In this document: one piece after another, positions 22,886-31,935 of the stretch
Layout of the letters: every line of letters begins with the position of its first letter
Numbering within the stretch: position 1 is the first letter of the stretch
From: Latilactobacillus graminis DSM 20719
GTDB lineage: Bacteria > Bacillota > Bacilli > Lactobacillales > Lactobacillaceae
Length of the DNA stretch: 64,000 bases
Assembly (NCBI RefSeq): GCF_001436415.1
Contig: NZ_AYZB01000035.1
Coordinates: forward strand, 193,909-257,908
Direction of reading: 5' to 3'
Program-made: the position numbers and the translations under genes
The notes under the pieces: generated by a model
The model's database searches: none
The model's input: the letters and a program-made list of their open reading frames with translations, nothing else
Told to the model about the DNA's origin: nothing

Positions 22886-24712
22886 ATGACTGTTACGACT
22901 CAAAAAACTATTCCAGCAAGTGTTGCAATGCTTAGAGTGATTGAATCCTGGGGAGTTGACCACCTCTTTGGTTATCCTGGCGGTTCATTCAACTCAACAA
23001 TGAATGCCTTAAACATTGAAAAAGATCGCCTTAAATATATTCAAATCCGTCACGAACAAGTTGGGGCCCTTGCCGCTGCTGCTGATGCTAAATTAACTGG
23101 TAAAATCGGGGTTGCTTTTGGTTCAGCTGGTCCAGGAGCAACTAATTTGCTAACTGGTTTATATGATGCTAAAGAAGATCATGCACCGGTCTTAGCCTTG
23201 ATTGGCCAGGTACCTAGCAAAAACATGAATTACAACTACTTCCAAGAATTCGCTGAAAATCCAATGTTCGCCGACGTTGCTGTCTATAACCGCCTCGTCA
23301 TGACCCCGGAAAGCTTGCCATATGTTGTTGATAAAGCAATCCGTGAAGCATACAAACACAACGGTGTAGCGGTTGTTGTTATCCCCAATGACTTTGGCTA
23401 CGTTGAAATTCCGGATACACCATATAGTTCAAGCTCACCTGCAGATCGGAAAAAAGTGGCTGGGCCAATTGCGACTGACGAAGAAGTCGACCAGTTTTTG
23501 GCAATGCTCAAAGATGCTAACCGACCTGTTATCCACGTTGGTCGTGGTATTAAAGATGGTGGCGACAAGCTCGTTGAATTATCAAAGAAATTACAAATTC
23601 CAATCGTCATGACTGGACTTGCAAAGGGTTTAGTGCCTGATCGTTATGAAGGCAATTTAGGGATGGCTAACCGAGCAGCTTCGAAAGCGGCTGATGAAAT
23701 CATGGCGGTTAGTGATCTTGTGATTGCAATCGGTGCTGACTTCCCATTTGCTAACTTAATTTATCGGACACACGACTTCAAGTTTATCCAAATCGATAAC
23801 GATGAGGCACAATTTGGTCGTCACCATTTCTTAGACTTCGGAATCTGGTCGGATGCAACGGCATTTGTTGAAAAAGTTATCGCCAGAAGTGAAGCGGTGG
23901 CCCCAACTCCATTCTTCAAAGCTGCGGTCGCTGACATGGCGAACTGGCAAGCATACCTTGATATTTTAACTAATCGTGACTCTGATCCGCTTGAATTCGA
24001 ACCAATCTACAAGGAAATCAATCGAATTGCTGAAGAAGATGCTGTCTTTTCAATTGATGTTGGTGATAACATCATCAATAGTTTCCGTCACTTGAACTTA
24101 ACCCCTAAGAATAAATGGGTCATTTCTGCCCTCTTTGCTTCAATGGGTTCCGGCGTTCCTGGTGCTCTGGCTGGTCAATTAAGTTATCCCGATCGGCAAG
24201 TCTTCAATATCTCTGGTGATGGGGCCTTTTCAATGGTGATGCAAGATTTAATTACTGAAAAGAAATATCAACTACCGATCATCAATATTATTACTTCTAA
24301 CGCTGCCTTAAATTTCATTAAGAGTGAACAAGATGATATTTCAATGGATTATTCAGGAATCTTCATTGAAGACCAAGATTTTGCGATGATTGCCCAAGCA
24401 ATGGGGATTGAATCAATTACCGTCCGTTCCACAAAAGAACTATCTGCAGCCTTTGATAAAGCACTGGCAGTTACCAAAGCAGGCCGGCCTTTCTTAATCG
24501 ACGCTAAAATCACTGATAAGCGCAGTCTACCAGTTGAAGAATTAGAATTGACGACCAAAGATGGACAGTTTATTGAAACAATCAGTAAAAATTATGATGC
24601 TTCACGTCCTACGACCAAAGAGTACAGTGTTGCTGACTTCTTCGCAGAATACGATGGCCAATCACTTAAGACATTACCAGAGTTATTTGAAGAATACGGT
24701 GTTGAACTATAA
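22886..24712 (+). CDS. pox: Pyruvate oxidase
   Basis: A 608-residue thiamine diphosphate and FAD enzyme that turns pyruvate, phosphate and oxygen into acetyl phosphate, CO2 and hydrogen peroxide. The N-terminal domain contains GVDHLFGYPGGSFNS and the catalytic Glu in RHEQVGALAAAADAKLTGK. The ThDP-binding motif GDGAFSM is near residue 450 with ALNF some 25 residues on. It resembles L. plantarum Pox over the full length. AGGGAG precedes ATG 22886. The cre upstream implies control by sugar supply; the enzyme serves aerobic energy gain late in growth. Confidence 0.93.
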   Translation: MTVTTQKTIPASVAMLRVIESWGVDHLFGYPGGSFNSTMNALNIEKDRLKYIQIRHEQVGALAAAADAKLTGKIGVAFGSAGPGATNLLTGLYDAKEDHAPVLALIGQVPSKNMNYNYFQEFAENPMFADVAVYNRLVMTPESLPYVVDKAIREAYKHNGVAVVVIPNDFGYVEIPDTPYSSSSPADRKKVAGPIATDEEVDQFLAMLKDANRPVIHVGRGIKDGGDKLVELSKKLQIPIVMTGLAKGLVPDRYEGNLGMANRAASKAADEIMAVSDLVIAIGADFPFANLIYRTHDFKFIQIDNDEAQFGRHHFLDFGIWSDATAFVEKVIARSEAVAPTPFFKAAVADMANWQAYLDILTNRDSDPLEFEPIYKEINRIAEEDAVFSIDVGDNIINSFRHLNLTPKNKWVISALFASMGSGVPGALAGQLSYPDRQVFNISGDGAFSMVMQDLITEKKYQLPIINIITSNAALNFIKSEQDDISMDYSGIFIEDQDFAMIAQAMGIESITVRSTKELSAAFDKALAVTKAGRPFLIDAKITDKRSLPVEELELTTKDGQFIETISKNYDASRPTTKEYSVADFFAEYDGQSLKTLPELFEEYGVEL

Positions 24713-24729
24713 TCCGCACATAATACTAA

Positions 24730-24764
24730 AAAGAGCGCCCCACACAAGTGGGACGCTCTTTTGA
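24730..24764. terminator. Bidirectional terminator between pox and pnuC
   Basis: Stem AAAAGAGCGCCCCAC / GTGGGACGCTCTTTT (one mismatch) with loop ACAA and runs of A and T on both sides. Confidence 0.9.
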
Positions 24765-24769
24765 TTGAT

Positions 24770-25528
24770 TTAATTTTTAGATTGTAATTCTTTAGGATGG
24801 AACCAGACAATATTCTTATCAAAAAATGAAACCAAATCATTGGATAAGTACAAGATGTAAGTGAAGAACAAGACCCAGTTTGAACCACCTTGCATGGCTG
24901 TGATTCCCCACAAGACGATTGAGATGATACTTTGAATGAACCAGAAATAGTAGCTTTCCTTAAAACGTAATGTCGTCAAGAGCGCGCCGGTAAAACCAAC
25001 GGATGCCGCAATGCTGTCAATCAGCGGTCGTGGGCTATCGGTCATTTGACTTTCCCACAGATATAACAAACCAACGGATACGATAAAGAATAATAAAGTA
25101 AATACCCAATTACGAAGCCCTTTACCACGACTAGCAAGTCCCCGAACTTTTTTATCAACATTTTGTGCCCAATCAGGCATTAGTAATACTGGAATATCTA
25201 GCATAATAATGTAGACAGTTTGTAACAACATATCATTATAATTTTTAGCATTATACGCCACAATAATATAGATTAAAGCTGAAATAACGCCAAATACACC
25301 ATTTAAAGGCTTCGTATTAGTAATACTGATGGTACAGGTAAAGCCTAACATACCAGCGAACATGGTTAGTAACGAAATACTGGTTATCGCTCCACCAGAA
25401 ATCGTGGCGGCCATAATAAATCCTAAACCAAACATCAATAACCCGTAGCTAGCTGTTGACCACCCCTTCATTTGTTGAATATACCACTTTGGATTAAAAA
25501 CACTGGAGATTGCTCGACTATCTTGCAT
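24770..25528 (-). CDS. pnuC: PnuC-type nicotinamide riboside transporter
   Basis: A 252-residue PnuC-family protein with seven or eight membrane segments. Conserved features include LDIPVLLMPDW and the aromatic, polar C-terminal half (RFKESYYFWFIQSIISIVLWG). It takes up nicotinamide riboside as an NAD precursor by facilitated diffusion. ATG 25528 is chosen since AGAAGG stands about 10 bases upstream. The untranslated leader forms a clear hairpin (25564-25615), which may regulate translation. Confidence 0.88.
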   Translation of the reverse strand: MQDSRAISSVFNPKWYIQQMKGWSTASYGLLMFGLGFIMAATISGGAITSISLLTMFAGMLGFTCTISITNTKPLNGVFGVISALIYIIVAYNAKNYNDMLLQTVYIIMLDIPVLLMPDWAQNVDKKVRGLASRGKGLRNWVFTLLFFIVSVGLLYLWESQMTDSPRPLIDSIAASVGFTGALLTTLRFKESYYFWFIQSIISIVLWGITAMQGGSNWVLFFTYILYLSNDLVSFFDKNIVWFHPKELQSKN

Positions 25529-25563
25529 TGAACTGAAACCTTCTTTACACAAATTTAGTTATC

Positions 25564-25615
25564 ACTTCAGATTATCAATATCATTTCTATATATTGATGT
25601 TCAAACTCTCGAAGT
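25564..25615 (-). promoter_or_regulatory. Structured leader of pnuC
   Basis: On the minus strand, ATCAATAT (25598-25591) pairs perfectly with ATATTGAT (25581-25574), and an outer pair ACTTC / GAAGT closes the element. The CTTC could instead pair with GAAG of the ribosome binding site AGAAGG. Leaders of pnuC in Lactobacillales are known to include NAD-sensing riboswitches; I cannot match this one to a consensus with confidence. Confidence 0.4.
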
Positions 25616-25618
25616 AAC

Positions 25619-25630
25619 ACTATATATAGT
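25619..25630. promoter_or_regulatory. Palindrome at the pnuC promoter
   Basis: Perfect 12-bp dyad ACTATATATAGT just upstream of the leader hairpin, at the likely -10 region of the minus-strand promoter. It may simply be the AT-rich -10, or an operator. Confidence 0.3.
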
Positions 25631-25780
25631 ACACACTATCTAACTTAATTTAAACTCTTGTATTTAATTCGTTTTGTGGTAGTTCCTAATCACGGTCTTT
25701 TAATAATCCCATTAAATAGTGACTGAAAGCGTTTTTCAATACCATTTAAAATTTAAGTGTGTTCCTAACAATCTCAGTTA

Positions 25781-26197
25781 CTATTCAAATCGCGCTAAAT
25801 AAGTTTCGAAATCTTCAGATTGATCAATCGTTTGCTTTAGTTTACCATCATACCAATCAATTTTATGTGTTAAAACTTGCAAATTAGCTTCTAATTCAGC
25901 TATTTCTGCTTCAGCTTGTGCCTTGGTTTTTTGTAACAATGCTTTTCGCATTTTAATTGTCTGGTCCCCCTGCGCACGTAATTCAACATAGCGCTTCAAT
26001 TCGGTAATTCGCATCCCAGTCCCTTTCAAATGTAAAATAAAGCCCACCCATTTAACATCTTCTAAGGTATAAAAACGGTCGCCTGCTGGGTCACGTTGCG
26101 GCTTAATTAATCCTTGTTCTTCATAATAACGTAATGTATACGTTGATAAACCAACTAATTTAGCGAATGCCCCGATTCGATATTGTTGTTCAACCAT
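25781..26197 (-). CDS. MerR family transcriptional regulator
   Basis: A 138-residue MerR protein: winged helix at the N-terminus (YRIGAFAKLVGLSTYTLRYYEEQGLIKP), then a coiled coil with LLQKTKAQAEAEIAELEANLQVL for dimerisation and a short C-terminal effector region without Cys, so metal sensing is unlikely. GGGAGG stands seven bases before ATG 26197; the frame upstream is not preferred. The gene faces two VIT genes, and a dyad suited to MerR lies between them. It also lies just upstream of pnuC on the same strand. Confidence 0.88.
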   Translation of the reverse strand: MVEQQYRIGAFAKLVGLSTYTLRYYEEQGLIKPQRDPAGDRFYTLEDVKWVGFILHLKGTGMRITELKRYVELRAQGDQTIKMRKALLQKTKAQAEAEIAELEANLQVLTHKIDWYDGKLKQTIDQSEDFETYLARFE

Positions 26198-26233
26198 CTT
26201 AAATCCTCCCTTAGTGATTCGTTTTAACATATA

Positions 26234-26253
26234 CCTTATAGTATACTCGAAGG
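26234..26253. promoter_or_regulatory. MerR-type operator in the divergent gap
   Basis: A 20-bp dyad CCTT-AT-AGTATACT-CG-AAGG. On the minus strand it lies between TTGCCT and TATATG, consistent with MerR autoregulation; it could also act on the divergent VIT operon. Confidence 0.55.
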
Positions 26254-26389
26254 CAAATTTTTAGACTATTTTTTTATTTTATCAGTCTCTGTTGTGATGG
26301 TCCTTGACTTTCTACTTAAATTAGCTAAAATTAAAGATAATACAAATTATAATCATTACAAAGTAATAAAGAATATTGGAGGTTTCACC

Positions 26390-27070
26390 TTGTCAAAGAA
26401 ATTATCACTTGCTCAAAAAATCAATGTACTTCGTGCTAGCGTCATGGGGGCCAACGATGGTATTTTATCGGTGGCTGGGATCGTTATTGGGGTTGCCGGT
26501 GCTACCAGTAACAGCTTTGCCATTTTCATCTCCGGAATTGCCGGAATGATTGCTGGTACCATCTCAATGGCGATGGGCGAATATGTCTCTGTCAGCACAC
26601 AAAAAGATGCTCAAGAAATGGCCATCATTAACACTAAACTAAATTTAAAGCATCATTATGACTCACAGCTAACGTTTGTCCAACAAAAATATATTAAAAC
26701 TGGTATCAATCCTGAACTAGCTGCCCAAGCCACTCATGAAATGATGACCGCCGATCCACTCACCACAGTTGTCCGCGAAAAATACGGGTTTGTCCCCACC
26801 GCTTTTACTAGTCCTTACGCTGCTGCAATTGCTTCTTTCATTTCATTTCCAATCGGTTCAATTCTACCATTAACTGCAATTACACTGTTGCCAGTGACAA
26901 TCCGCGTGCAAGCCACAATTGTTGCGGTTATGCTAGCCCTTGCAATAACTGGCTATAGTGCAGCCGCCCTTGGCAAAGCTAATCGTTCAAAAGCGATGCT
27001 ACGAAATGTCATTTCCGGTCTATTAACGATGGCTGTCACCTACGCGATTGGTACCTTATTTAAACAATAA
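26390..27070 (+). CDS. VIT1/CCC1 family transporter, copy 1
   Basis: A 226-residue VIT1/CCC1 protein, the family that moves Fe2+ or Mn2+ out of the cytosol. The pattern is typical: VMGANDGILSVAGIVIGVAG in the first membrane segment, GMIAGTISMAMGEYVSVS in the second, a helical cytoplasmic metal-binding domain (about 75-135), and three more segments. TTG 26390 is the start because GGAGG lies seven bases upstream. It is followed by a second copy after 22 bases. Confidence 0.88.
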   Translation: MSKKLSLAQKINVLRASVMGANDGILSVAGIVIGVAGATSNSFAIFISGIAGMIAGTISMAMGEYVSVSTQKDAQEMAIINTKLNLKHHYDSQLTFVQQKYIKTGINPELAAQATHEMMTADPLTTVVREKYGFVPTAFTSPYAAAIASFISFPIGSILPLTAITLLPVTIRVQATIVAVMLALAITGYSAAALGKANRSKAMLRNVISGLLTMAVTYAIGTLFKQ

Positions 27071-27092
27071 ATTATTTCGAAAGGATTTTGTT

Positions 27093-27800
27093 ATGACCAC
27101 TCTGAAATCAAAGATCCAAACAATTGAAAAACCACATCAAACAATGGAAGAAAAAATGAATACTTTACGGGCCGGTGTCCTCGGTTCCAACGATGGTATT
27201 TTGACCGTGGTCGGTGTATTGTTTAGTGTTGCCGCCGCAACAACCAATAATTTCACCATTTTTATCGCTGGACTTGCTGATTTACTAGCCTGCGCTTTTT
27301 CAATGGCGGCGGGTGAATACGCCTCAGTGAGCTCGCAGAGTGACACCGAAAAGGCCGCCGTTGCCATTGAGCAGAAACGCTTAAAAACAGCCAAAGACGA
27401 TCAAATTAAAGAAGTCCAAGCTTTTTACGAAGCCAAAGGGGTGACGTCTGAAACAGCACTCGCAATCGCTAAAGACTTGATGCACAAAAAACCCTTAGCA
27501 ACAATTGTTAATGTGAAATACGACCTAGAGCTTGGCCATTACATGAATCCATGGGCCGCAGCGTTTGCATCCCTCTTTTCAGCCGCTTTTGGCGGTGTCT
27601 TTCCCCTCGTGACAATGATTCTGCTCCCGGAAGCCTACAAGATGACCGGCACCATCATTGCGGTAACAATCGCTGTTTCCATTACTGCGTTTATTAGCGC
27701 TAAACTGGGTGACGGTAAAGCCAAAGTCGCCATTATTCGCAACATCCTAATTGGTTTGATTACAATGGCTATTCACTATGGAATTGGTCAACTATTTTAG
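27093..27800 (+). CDS. VIT1/CCC1 family transporter, copy 2
   Basis: A 235-residue paralogue of the preceding gene with the same layout: VLGSNDGILTVVGVLFSVAA, LLACAFSMAAGEYASVS, a cytoplasmic helical region, and three C-terminal membrane segments. It has an N-terminal extension of about 17 polar residues. ATG 27093 follows AAAGGA. Tandem VIT genes are common in lactobacilli; the pair may form a heteromeric metal exporter (inference). A terminator closes the operon. Confidence 0.88.
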   Translation: MTTLKSKIQTIEKPHQTMEEKMNTLRAGVLGSNDGILTVVGVLFSVAAATTNNFTIFIAGLADLLACAFSMAAGEYASVSSQSDTEKAAVAIEQKRLKTAKDDQIKEVQAFYEAKGVTSETALAIAKDLMHKKPLATIVNVKYDLELGHYMNPWAAAFASLFSAAFGGVFPLVTMILLPEAYKMTGTIIAVTIAVSITAFISAKLGDGKAKVAIIRNILIGLITMAIHYGIGQLF

Positions 27801-27874
27801 CAAAAATACAGCATCAAGCGAGATTAACCGATAAAAATTAGTTGATCGAGCATGCTGATCCAAATCAAAAAAAT

Positions 27875-27915
27875 AGCGCTGAAATCGAATTAACTTCGAT
27901 TTCAGCGCTTTTTTA
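27875..27915. terminator. Bidirectional terminator after the VIT genes
   Basis: Stem AGCGCTGAAATCGAA / TTCGATTTCAGCGCT with T-run, also usable by the trehalose operon from the other side. Confidence 0.9.
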
Positions 27916-27940
27916 ATTATCTAATCTTAGTCCGTAGCAA

Positions 27941-28224
27941 TTAAGCAATTTTTTTATGGCCGGCATCATTGGGGTACTCAGCCGCTTGTTGGGCATCAGC
28001 AATCACTAGTTGCTCTTGATGAGTTTGTAAGGTTTGATAAACATGACAAACCCCAGCAATCATTGCCGGCACACTAATTGGACGGTCTTTATCGAGGACC
28101 AAGTGCAAGACCATTGCCGTAATACCGGTTTGCCGTGCGTGGGACCACACCGCTCTCAAAATGAGGCGATGTGACTTGCGCATTAGTAGCCAAAATCATC
28201 AGATTCAATAATAATTGGTTGCAT
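27941..28224 (-). pseudogene. Decayed gene at the end of the trehalose operon, possibly YdjC/ChbG-like
   Basis: An intact start exists (ATG 28224, with AGGTGG six bases upstream) and encodes MQPIIIESDDFGY, then a stop. The motif PIII-x-x-DDFGY is that of the YdjC/ChbG carbohydrate deacetylase family. After a frameshift an 80-codon frame continues to 27941 and contains TGITAMVLHLVLDKDRPIS, resembling the GxGLHLxL block of the same family, though far too close to the start. Most of the gene (about 250 residues) is missing. The family link rests on motifs only. Confidence 0.5.
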
Positions 28225-28234
28225 ATTAAACCAC

Positions 28235-28723
28235 CTATTCCGGCGCTAAGTCAAACTGCCCAATAACGGTATCCGTCGTGACCATTGTCGGTAGTGGCTC
28301 TGCTGGTGTAAAAATGGCGTTGCTGCTGACAACCATGATGGTCGTCGCTTTTTGGGCGTCTGCTAGCTGTTGCCAGTCGATATCAACCAACGCTTCACCA
28401 GCTTTAACCCGCGTGTCAACTGCGACTTGCATCGTAAAGGGGCCTCCCTTTAATTCAACCGTATCGATTCCCATATGAAGCAAAATTTCAACATTTTGCT
28501 TTGTTGTCATCATGATGGCATGTTTGGTGGGAAAAATCGAACTAACAACACCATCAACTGGTGCAACAATTGTTGTTTGCCGTTCATCCGGGGTGATGGC
28601 AAAGCCATCACCCCCTGCCTTACTTGCAAATACGTCGTCAGTGACTTGTTCAATTGGTAAGTAGCTGCCGGCAATAGGGGCCGTTACTTGACCAACTGGT
28701 CCTTTTCTAAAAAAATTAAGCAT
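28235..28723 (-). CDS. PTS EIIA component, glucose family
   Basis: A 162-residue EIIA of the glucose superfamily. H83 in ILLHMGIDTVEL is the phosphorylated histidine, and H68 (FPTKHAIMM) is its helper. The trehalose EII at 30412-31893 has only B and C domains, so this protein is its likely phosphate donor, taking phosphate from HPr. It lies 17 bases after treA in the same operon. Confidence 0.9.
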   Translation of the reverse strand: MLNFFRKGPVGQVTAPIAGSYLPIEQVTDDVFASKAGGDGFAITPDERQTTIVAPVDGVVSSIFPTKHAIMMTTKQNVEILLHMGIDTVELKGGPFTMQVAVDTRVKAGEALVDIDWQQLADAQKATTIMVVSSNAIFTPAEPLPTMVTTDTVIGQFDLAPE

Positions 28724-28739
28724 CGCGCTTCCTCTTTTC

Positions 28740-30386
28740 TTAAACCCGCATCATGATAGCTTCATAGGGTCGTAAGGTGATTTGCTGACCATCAAACTGC
28801 GGTTGTTCATAATTATCCATAAGTACTTCCTTGACGTTTGGCATGGTACGGACTTGTGTTTGACCAGTAAAGTTAGCCATCACCCGAATTGTCTCAGTAT
28901 CGAGGTGTCGTTGATAAGTGTAAACTGCTTCGTCCTCTGGTTCAAATAATTGGTAGTCCCCTTCAATCAGGATTGGCATTGTCTTTCGCATTTGCACTAA
29001 TTTCTGATAGAAGGCAAAGACACTACTGGGTTCGTGAATTTTTGTGGCGACTGAGTAATTGTCGTGCACAACTGGCATTAACCACGGTGTCCCAGTGGTG
29101 AAACCATGATGGGCAGTTTGATCCCATTGCATTGGAATCCGACAATTTTCCCGTGATTTCTGCTGTAAAATCTTAATCGCTAACGCTTCATCAATCCCAT
29201 CGCTCAACATTTGGTGGTAAGCATTGATTGATTCCGCATCTTGATATTGGTCAATGGCGGTAAAGTTTGCGTTTTTCATCGCAATTTCCTCGCCCTGATA
29301 GATATACGGGGTACCTTGCAAGCCAAATTCGACTAAAGCTAATAGCTTAGCGGATTGGTCACGGTATTGACCGTCATCTAAGAAGCGCGAAATTGCGCGC
29401 GGTTGATCATGATTGGCCCAGAACAATGCATTCCACCCGCCGCCTGCGGCCATCCCGGTTTGCCAATCACTAAGAATCCGTTTTAAATCTGATAAGCGAT
29501 ACGCACCTAACGTCCATTTTTTGCCGCCAGTGTAATCGACCTTCACATGATGGAAGGTAAAGGCCATCGATAACTCTTCGCGGGCAGGATTGGTATAACG
29601 GATTGCTTCATCAATTGGGGTTGAGGAAAGTTCGCCGACCGTGACAAATTGGTTCGGACCGAAGACTTTTTCGTACATTTCATGAATGTATTCATGTACA
29701 TGGGGGCCATTCGTATAAAAATTGCGCCCATCGTCACTCGGGGTTTGAAACGTATCATTGGGAAAGTGTTTATCTTTTGAGATATTGTTAATCACATCTA
29801 AGCGTAAGCCATCAATCCCGAGATCCGCCCAGAATTGCATCATTTTAAAAATTTCAGCGCGTAAGTGTTCGTTGCGCCAGTTCAGATCGGGCATGCTCTT
29901 TTCGTATAAATGGAGATAATATTGATCAAGAGCGGGGACATATTCCCAAGCGCTACCGCTAAACTTAGACAGCCAATTATTGGGCGCCTGCCCGTCCACT
30001 GGATCACGCCACAAATAAAAATCATGGTATGGATTATCCTTACCTTTGAGACTCTCTTGGAACCAGTGGTGCTGATTGGAGGTGTGGTTGACCACCATAT
30101 CCATCATGATTTTAATGCCTCGTTTGTGGGCTTCGTTTAAAAGCCGTTCAAAATCAGTTAAGTCACCAAAAATGGGATCAATGTGGTAATAGTCTGCGAT
30201 ATCATAGCCGTTATCCCGCCCCGGAGAAACGTACATTGGCGTCAACCAAATCAATTCGATGCCAAGATTTTGTAAATAATCTAACCGTTGAATAATTCCG
30301 TTAATATCCCCAATTCCGTCGCCATTGGAATCTTGAAAACTCCGCGGATAAATTTGATAAACTGTTGCTTTTTGCCACCATGCCAT
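28740..30386 (-). CDS. treA: Trehalose-6-phosphate hydrolase
   Basis: A 548-residue GH13 enzyme that splits trehalose-6-phosphate into glucose and glucose-6-phosphate. The conserved GH13 blocks are DMVVNH, GLRLDVINN (nucleophile Asp), VGELSS (acid/base Glu) and FWANHDQPR. The N-terminus WWQKATVYQIYPRSFQDSNG is typical of TreA and oligo-1,6-glucosidases; the PTS context decides for the phospho-enzyme. It lies 26 bases after treB. Confidence 0.93.
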   Translation of the reverse strand: MAWWQKATVYQIYPRSFQDSNGDGIGDINGIIQRLDYLQNLGIELIWLTPMYVSPGRDNGYDIADYYHIDPIFGDLTDFERLLNEAHKRGIKIMMDMVVNHTSNQHHWFQESLKGKDNPYHDFYLWRDPVDGQAPNNWLSKFSGSAWEYVPALDQYYLHLYEKSMPDLNWRNEHLRAEIFKMMQFWADLGIDGLRLDVINNISKDKHFPNDTFQTPSDDGRNFYTNGPHVHEYIHEMYEKVFGPNQFVTVGELSSTPIDEAIRYTNPAREELSMAFTFHHVKVDYTGGKKWTLGAYRLSDLKRILSDWQTGMAAGGGWNALFWANHDQPRAISRFLDDGQYRDQSAKLLALVEFGLQGTPYIYQGEEIAMKNANFTAIDQYQDAESINAYHQMLSDGIDEALAIKILQQKSRENCRIPMQWDQTAHHGFTTGTPWLMPVVHDNYSVATKIHEPSSVFAFYQKLVQMRKTMPILIEGDYQLFEPEDEAVYTYQRHLDTETIRVMANFTGQTQVRTMPNVKEVLMDNYEQPQFDGQQITLRPYEAIMMRV

Positions 30387-30411
30387 CCTATTTCTCTCCT
30401 ATTTTCGTCAT

Positions 30412-31893
30412 TTATTTTGCCGTACCTGGTTTTTGTGGTTTCGCCATTGCTTCACCGGCTGTCATTTGATCGTTGTAACCCCAAACGAGTGTTACGATAA
30501 ATGGGACAATCGTTGCAACTGCTGATGATGCGATGAAAATCCATAAGTTTGATAAATCTGCTGGGTGTTTTGGATCTAGGAATGACGCAAAACCAATCCA
30601 CGAACCCGCAAAACCAAACATATTGCCATGGAATAGTCCACTGACAAACCCACCAGCTGCTGAACCGAGTAAGCCGGCAATGAAGACCCGCCGGAACTTC
30701 AAGTTAACCCCGTAAATGGCAGGTTCTGTAACTCCACAAAATGCCGAGATGGCACCGGCAAACGATAATTCTTTTAAAGCTGTCTTGCGGGTTTTAATCG
30801 CAACTGCTAATACAGCTGCCCCTTGGGCAACCATTGTTGTGCTTAAAATGGCATTTAAATAACTGTGGCCCGTTGCTGCAACATCGTTGGCGATAATTGG
30901 TAAGATGCCCCAGTGCAACCCGAAGATAACGAGCACTTGATAAAGGCCACCAATTAATAAACCAGATAACCAACCACTCTTTAATAACAAGAATTGAATC
31001 CCAAACGCTAAGCCATTTGATAACCAAATAATGGCCGGACCGGTGATATATAGCGTAATGGCAGAAACCACGGCAATCACAATCAGTGGTGTAAAGATAA
31101 TTTGCAAGTAACCTGGTAACCAGCTCTTAACCCATTTGGTTAATTTAGCGACCAACCAAGCGGCTAAAATCATTGGGAAAATGGAGTACGTATAGTTGAC
31201 CATTGGGAAATTTAATGAACCAATTTCAAGCAATGATTTTCCGTTTAAAGCGACTAGTGAAGGATGGACCAACACACCGCCAATGACGGCAGTTAAGACT
31301 GGATCTCCTTTTAATTTCTTAGCAGCCGTAAAGCCAACTAACATTGGTAAGAAGTAGAAAACAGAATCGCCCATCGCGCTCAATACAATGTACGCTTCAC
31401 TCTTAGCACTTAACAAGGCGCCCAATTGCGGCATGGTTAACATCGCTAAGACCCCTTTTAAAATCCCACCGGCTGCTAAGATCCCGACAATCGGACTCAT
31501 CGCACCGGTAATCACTCCGATTAATTGATTAAAGGCTTCTTTAACACGTCCCCAAGGCGTTAAATGTTGTTGGTGGGTTGTTGTTGGTGGGTTGTTGCCG
31601 CCACGACTTGGGCGGGTTTCATCTTCATCAGCAAATTCGGTGCCGATTTCAGCAATGACAGCGTCGTAAACAGCGGTGACTTGGTTGCCAATTACCACTT
31701 GATATTGTCCTGATGCTTTTTGGACATTGATGACGCCATCTAATGCTTTAATTTCTTCGGTCTTCGCTTTTGATTCATCCTTTAAATAAAAACGAAGCCG
31801 TGTAATACAGTGAATTAAACTATCAATATTTTCTTTTCCCCCGACACCGGCCACAATTGCCTGAGCGAGTTGTGAATAATCTTTTTGAGCCAT
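30412..31893 (-). CDS. treB: PTS trehalose-specific EIIBC component
   Basis: A 493-residue EIIBC. The N-terminal B domain has the phospho-cysteine in IHCITRLRFYL (Cys29 from this start); the C domain (from about residue 105) has some ten membrane segments and carries the sugar. There is no A domain; it is supplied by the third gene. ATG 31893 is chosen because GGGAGGA stands at a good distance, whereas the ATG two codons upstream overlaps it. It is the first gene of treB-treA-EIIA. Confidence 0.93.
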   Translation of the reverse strand: MAQKDYSQLAQAIVAGVGGKENIDSLIHCITRLRFYLKDESKAKTEEIKALDGVINVQKASGQYQVVIGNQVTAVYDAVIAEIGTEFADEDETRPSRGGNNPPTTTHQQHLTPWGRVKEAFNQLIGVITGAMSPIVGILAAGGILKGVLAMLTMPQLGALLSAKSEAYIVLSAMGDSVFYFLPMLVGFTAAKKLKGDPVLTAVIGGVLVHPSLVALNGKSLLEIGSLNFPMVNYTYSIFPMILAAWLVAKLTKWVKSWLPGYLQIIFTPLIVIAVVSAITLYITGPAIIWLSNGLAFGIQFLLLKSGWLSGLLIGGLYQVLVIFGLHWGILPIIANDVAATGHSYLNAILSTTMVAQGAAVLAVAIKTRKTALKELSFAGAISAFCGVTEPAIYGVNLKFRRVFIAGLLGSAAGGFVSGLFHGNMFGFAGSWIGFASFLDPKHPADLSNLWIFIASSAVATIVPFIVTLVWGYNDQMTAGEAMAKPQKPGTAK

Positions 31894-31935
31894 AATCATT
31901 CCTCCCGAATCCTCTTGAATTAAAAGTAATATGAA

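Noticed and set aside
27941-28183. 80-aa frame as an intact gene
   Set aside because: It lacks a ribosome binding site at its own start, while a good start just upstream in another frame runs into a stop; the whole is better read as a broken gene.
28490-28660. Plus-strand frame within the EIIA gene
   Set aside because: Antisense shadow of a clear EIIA gene with both conserved histidines.
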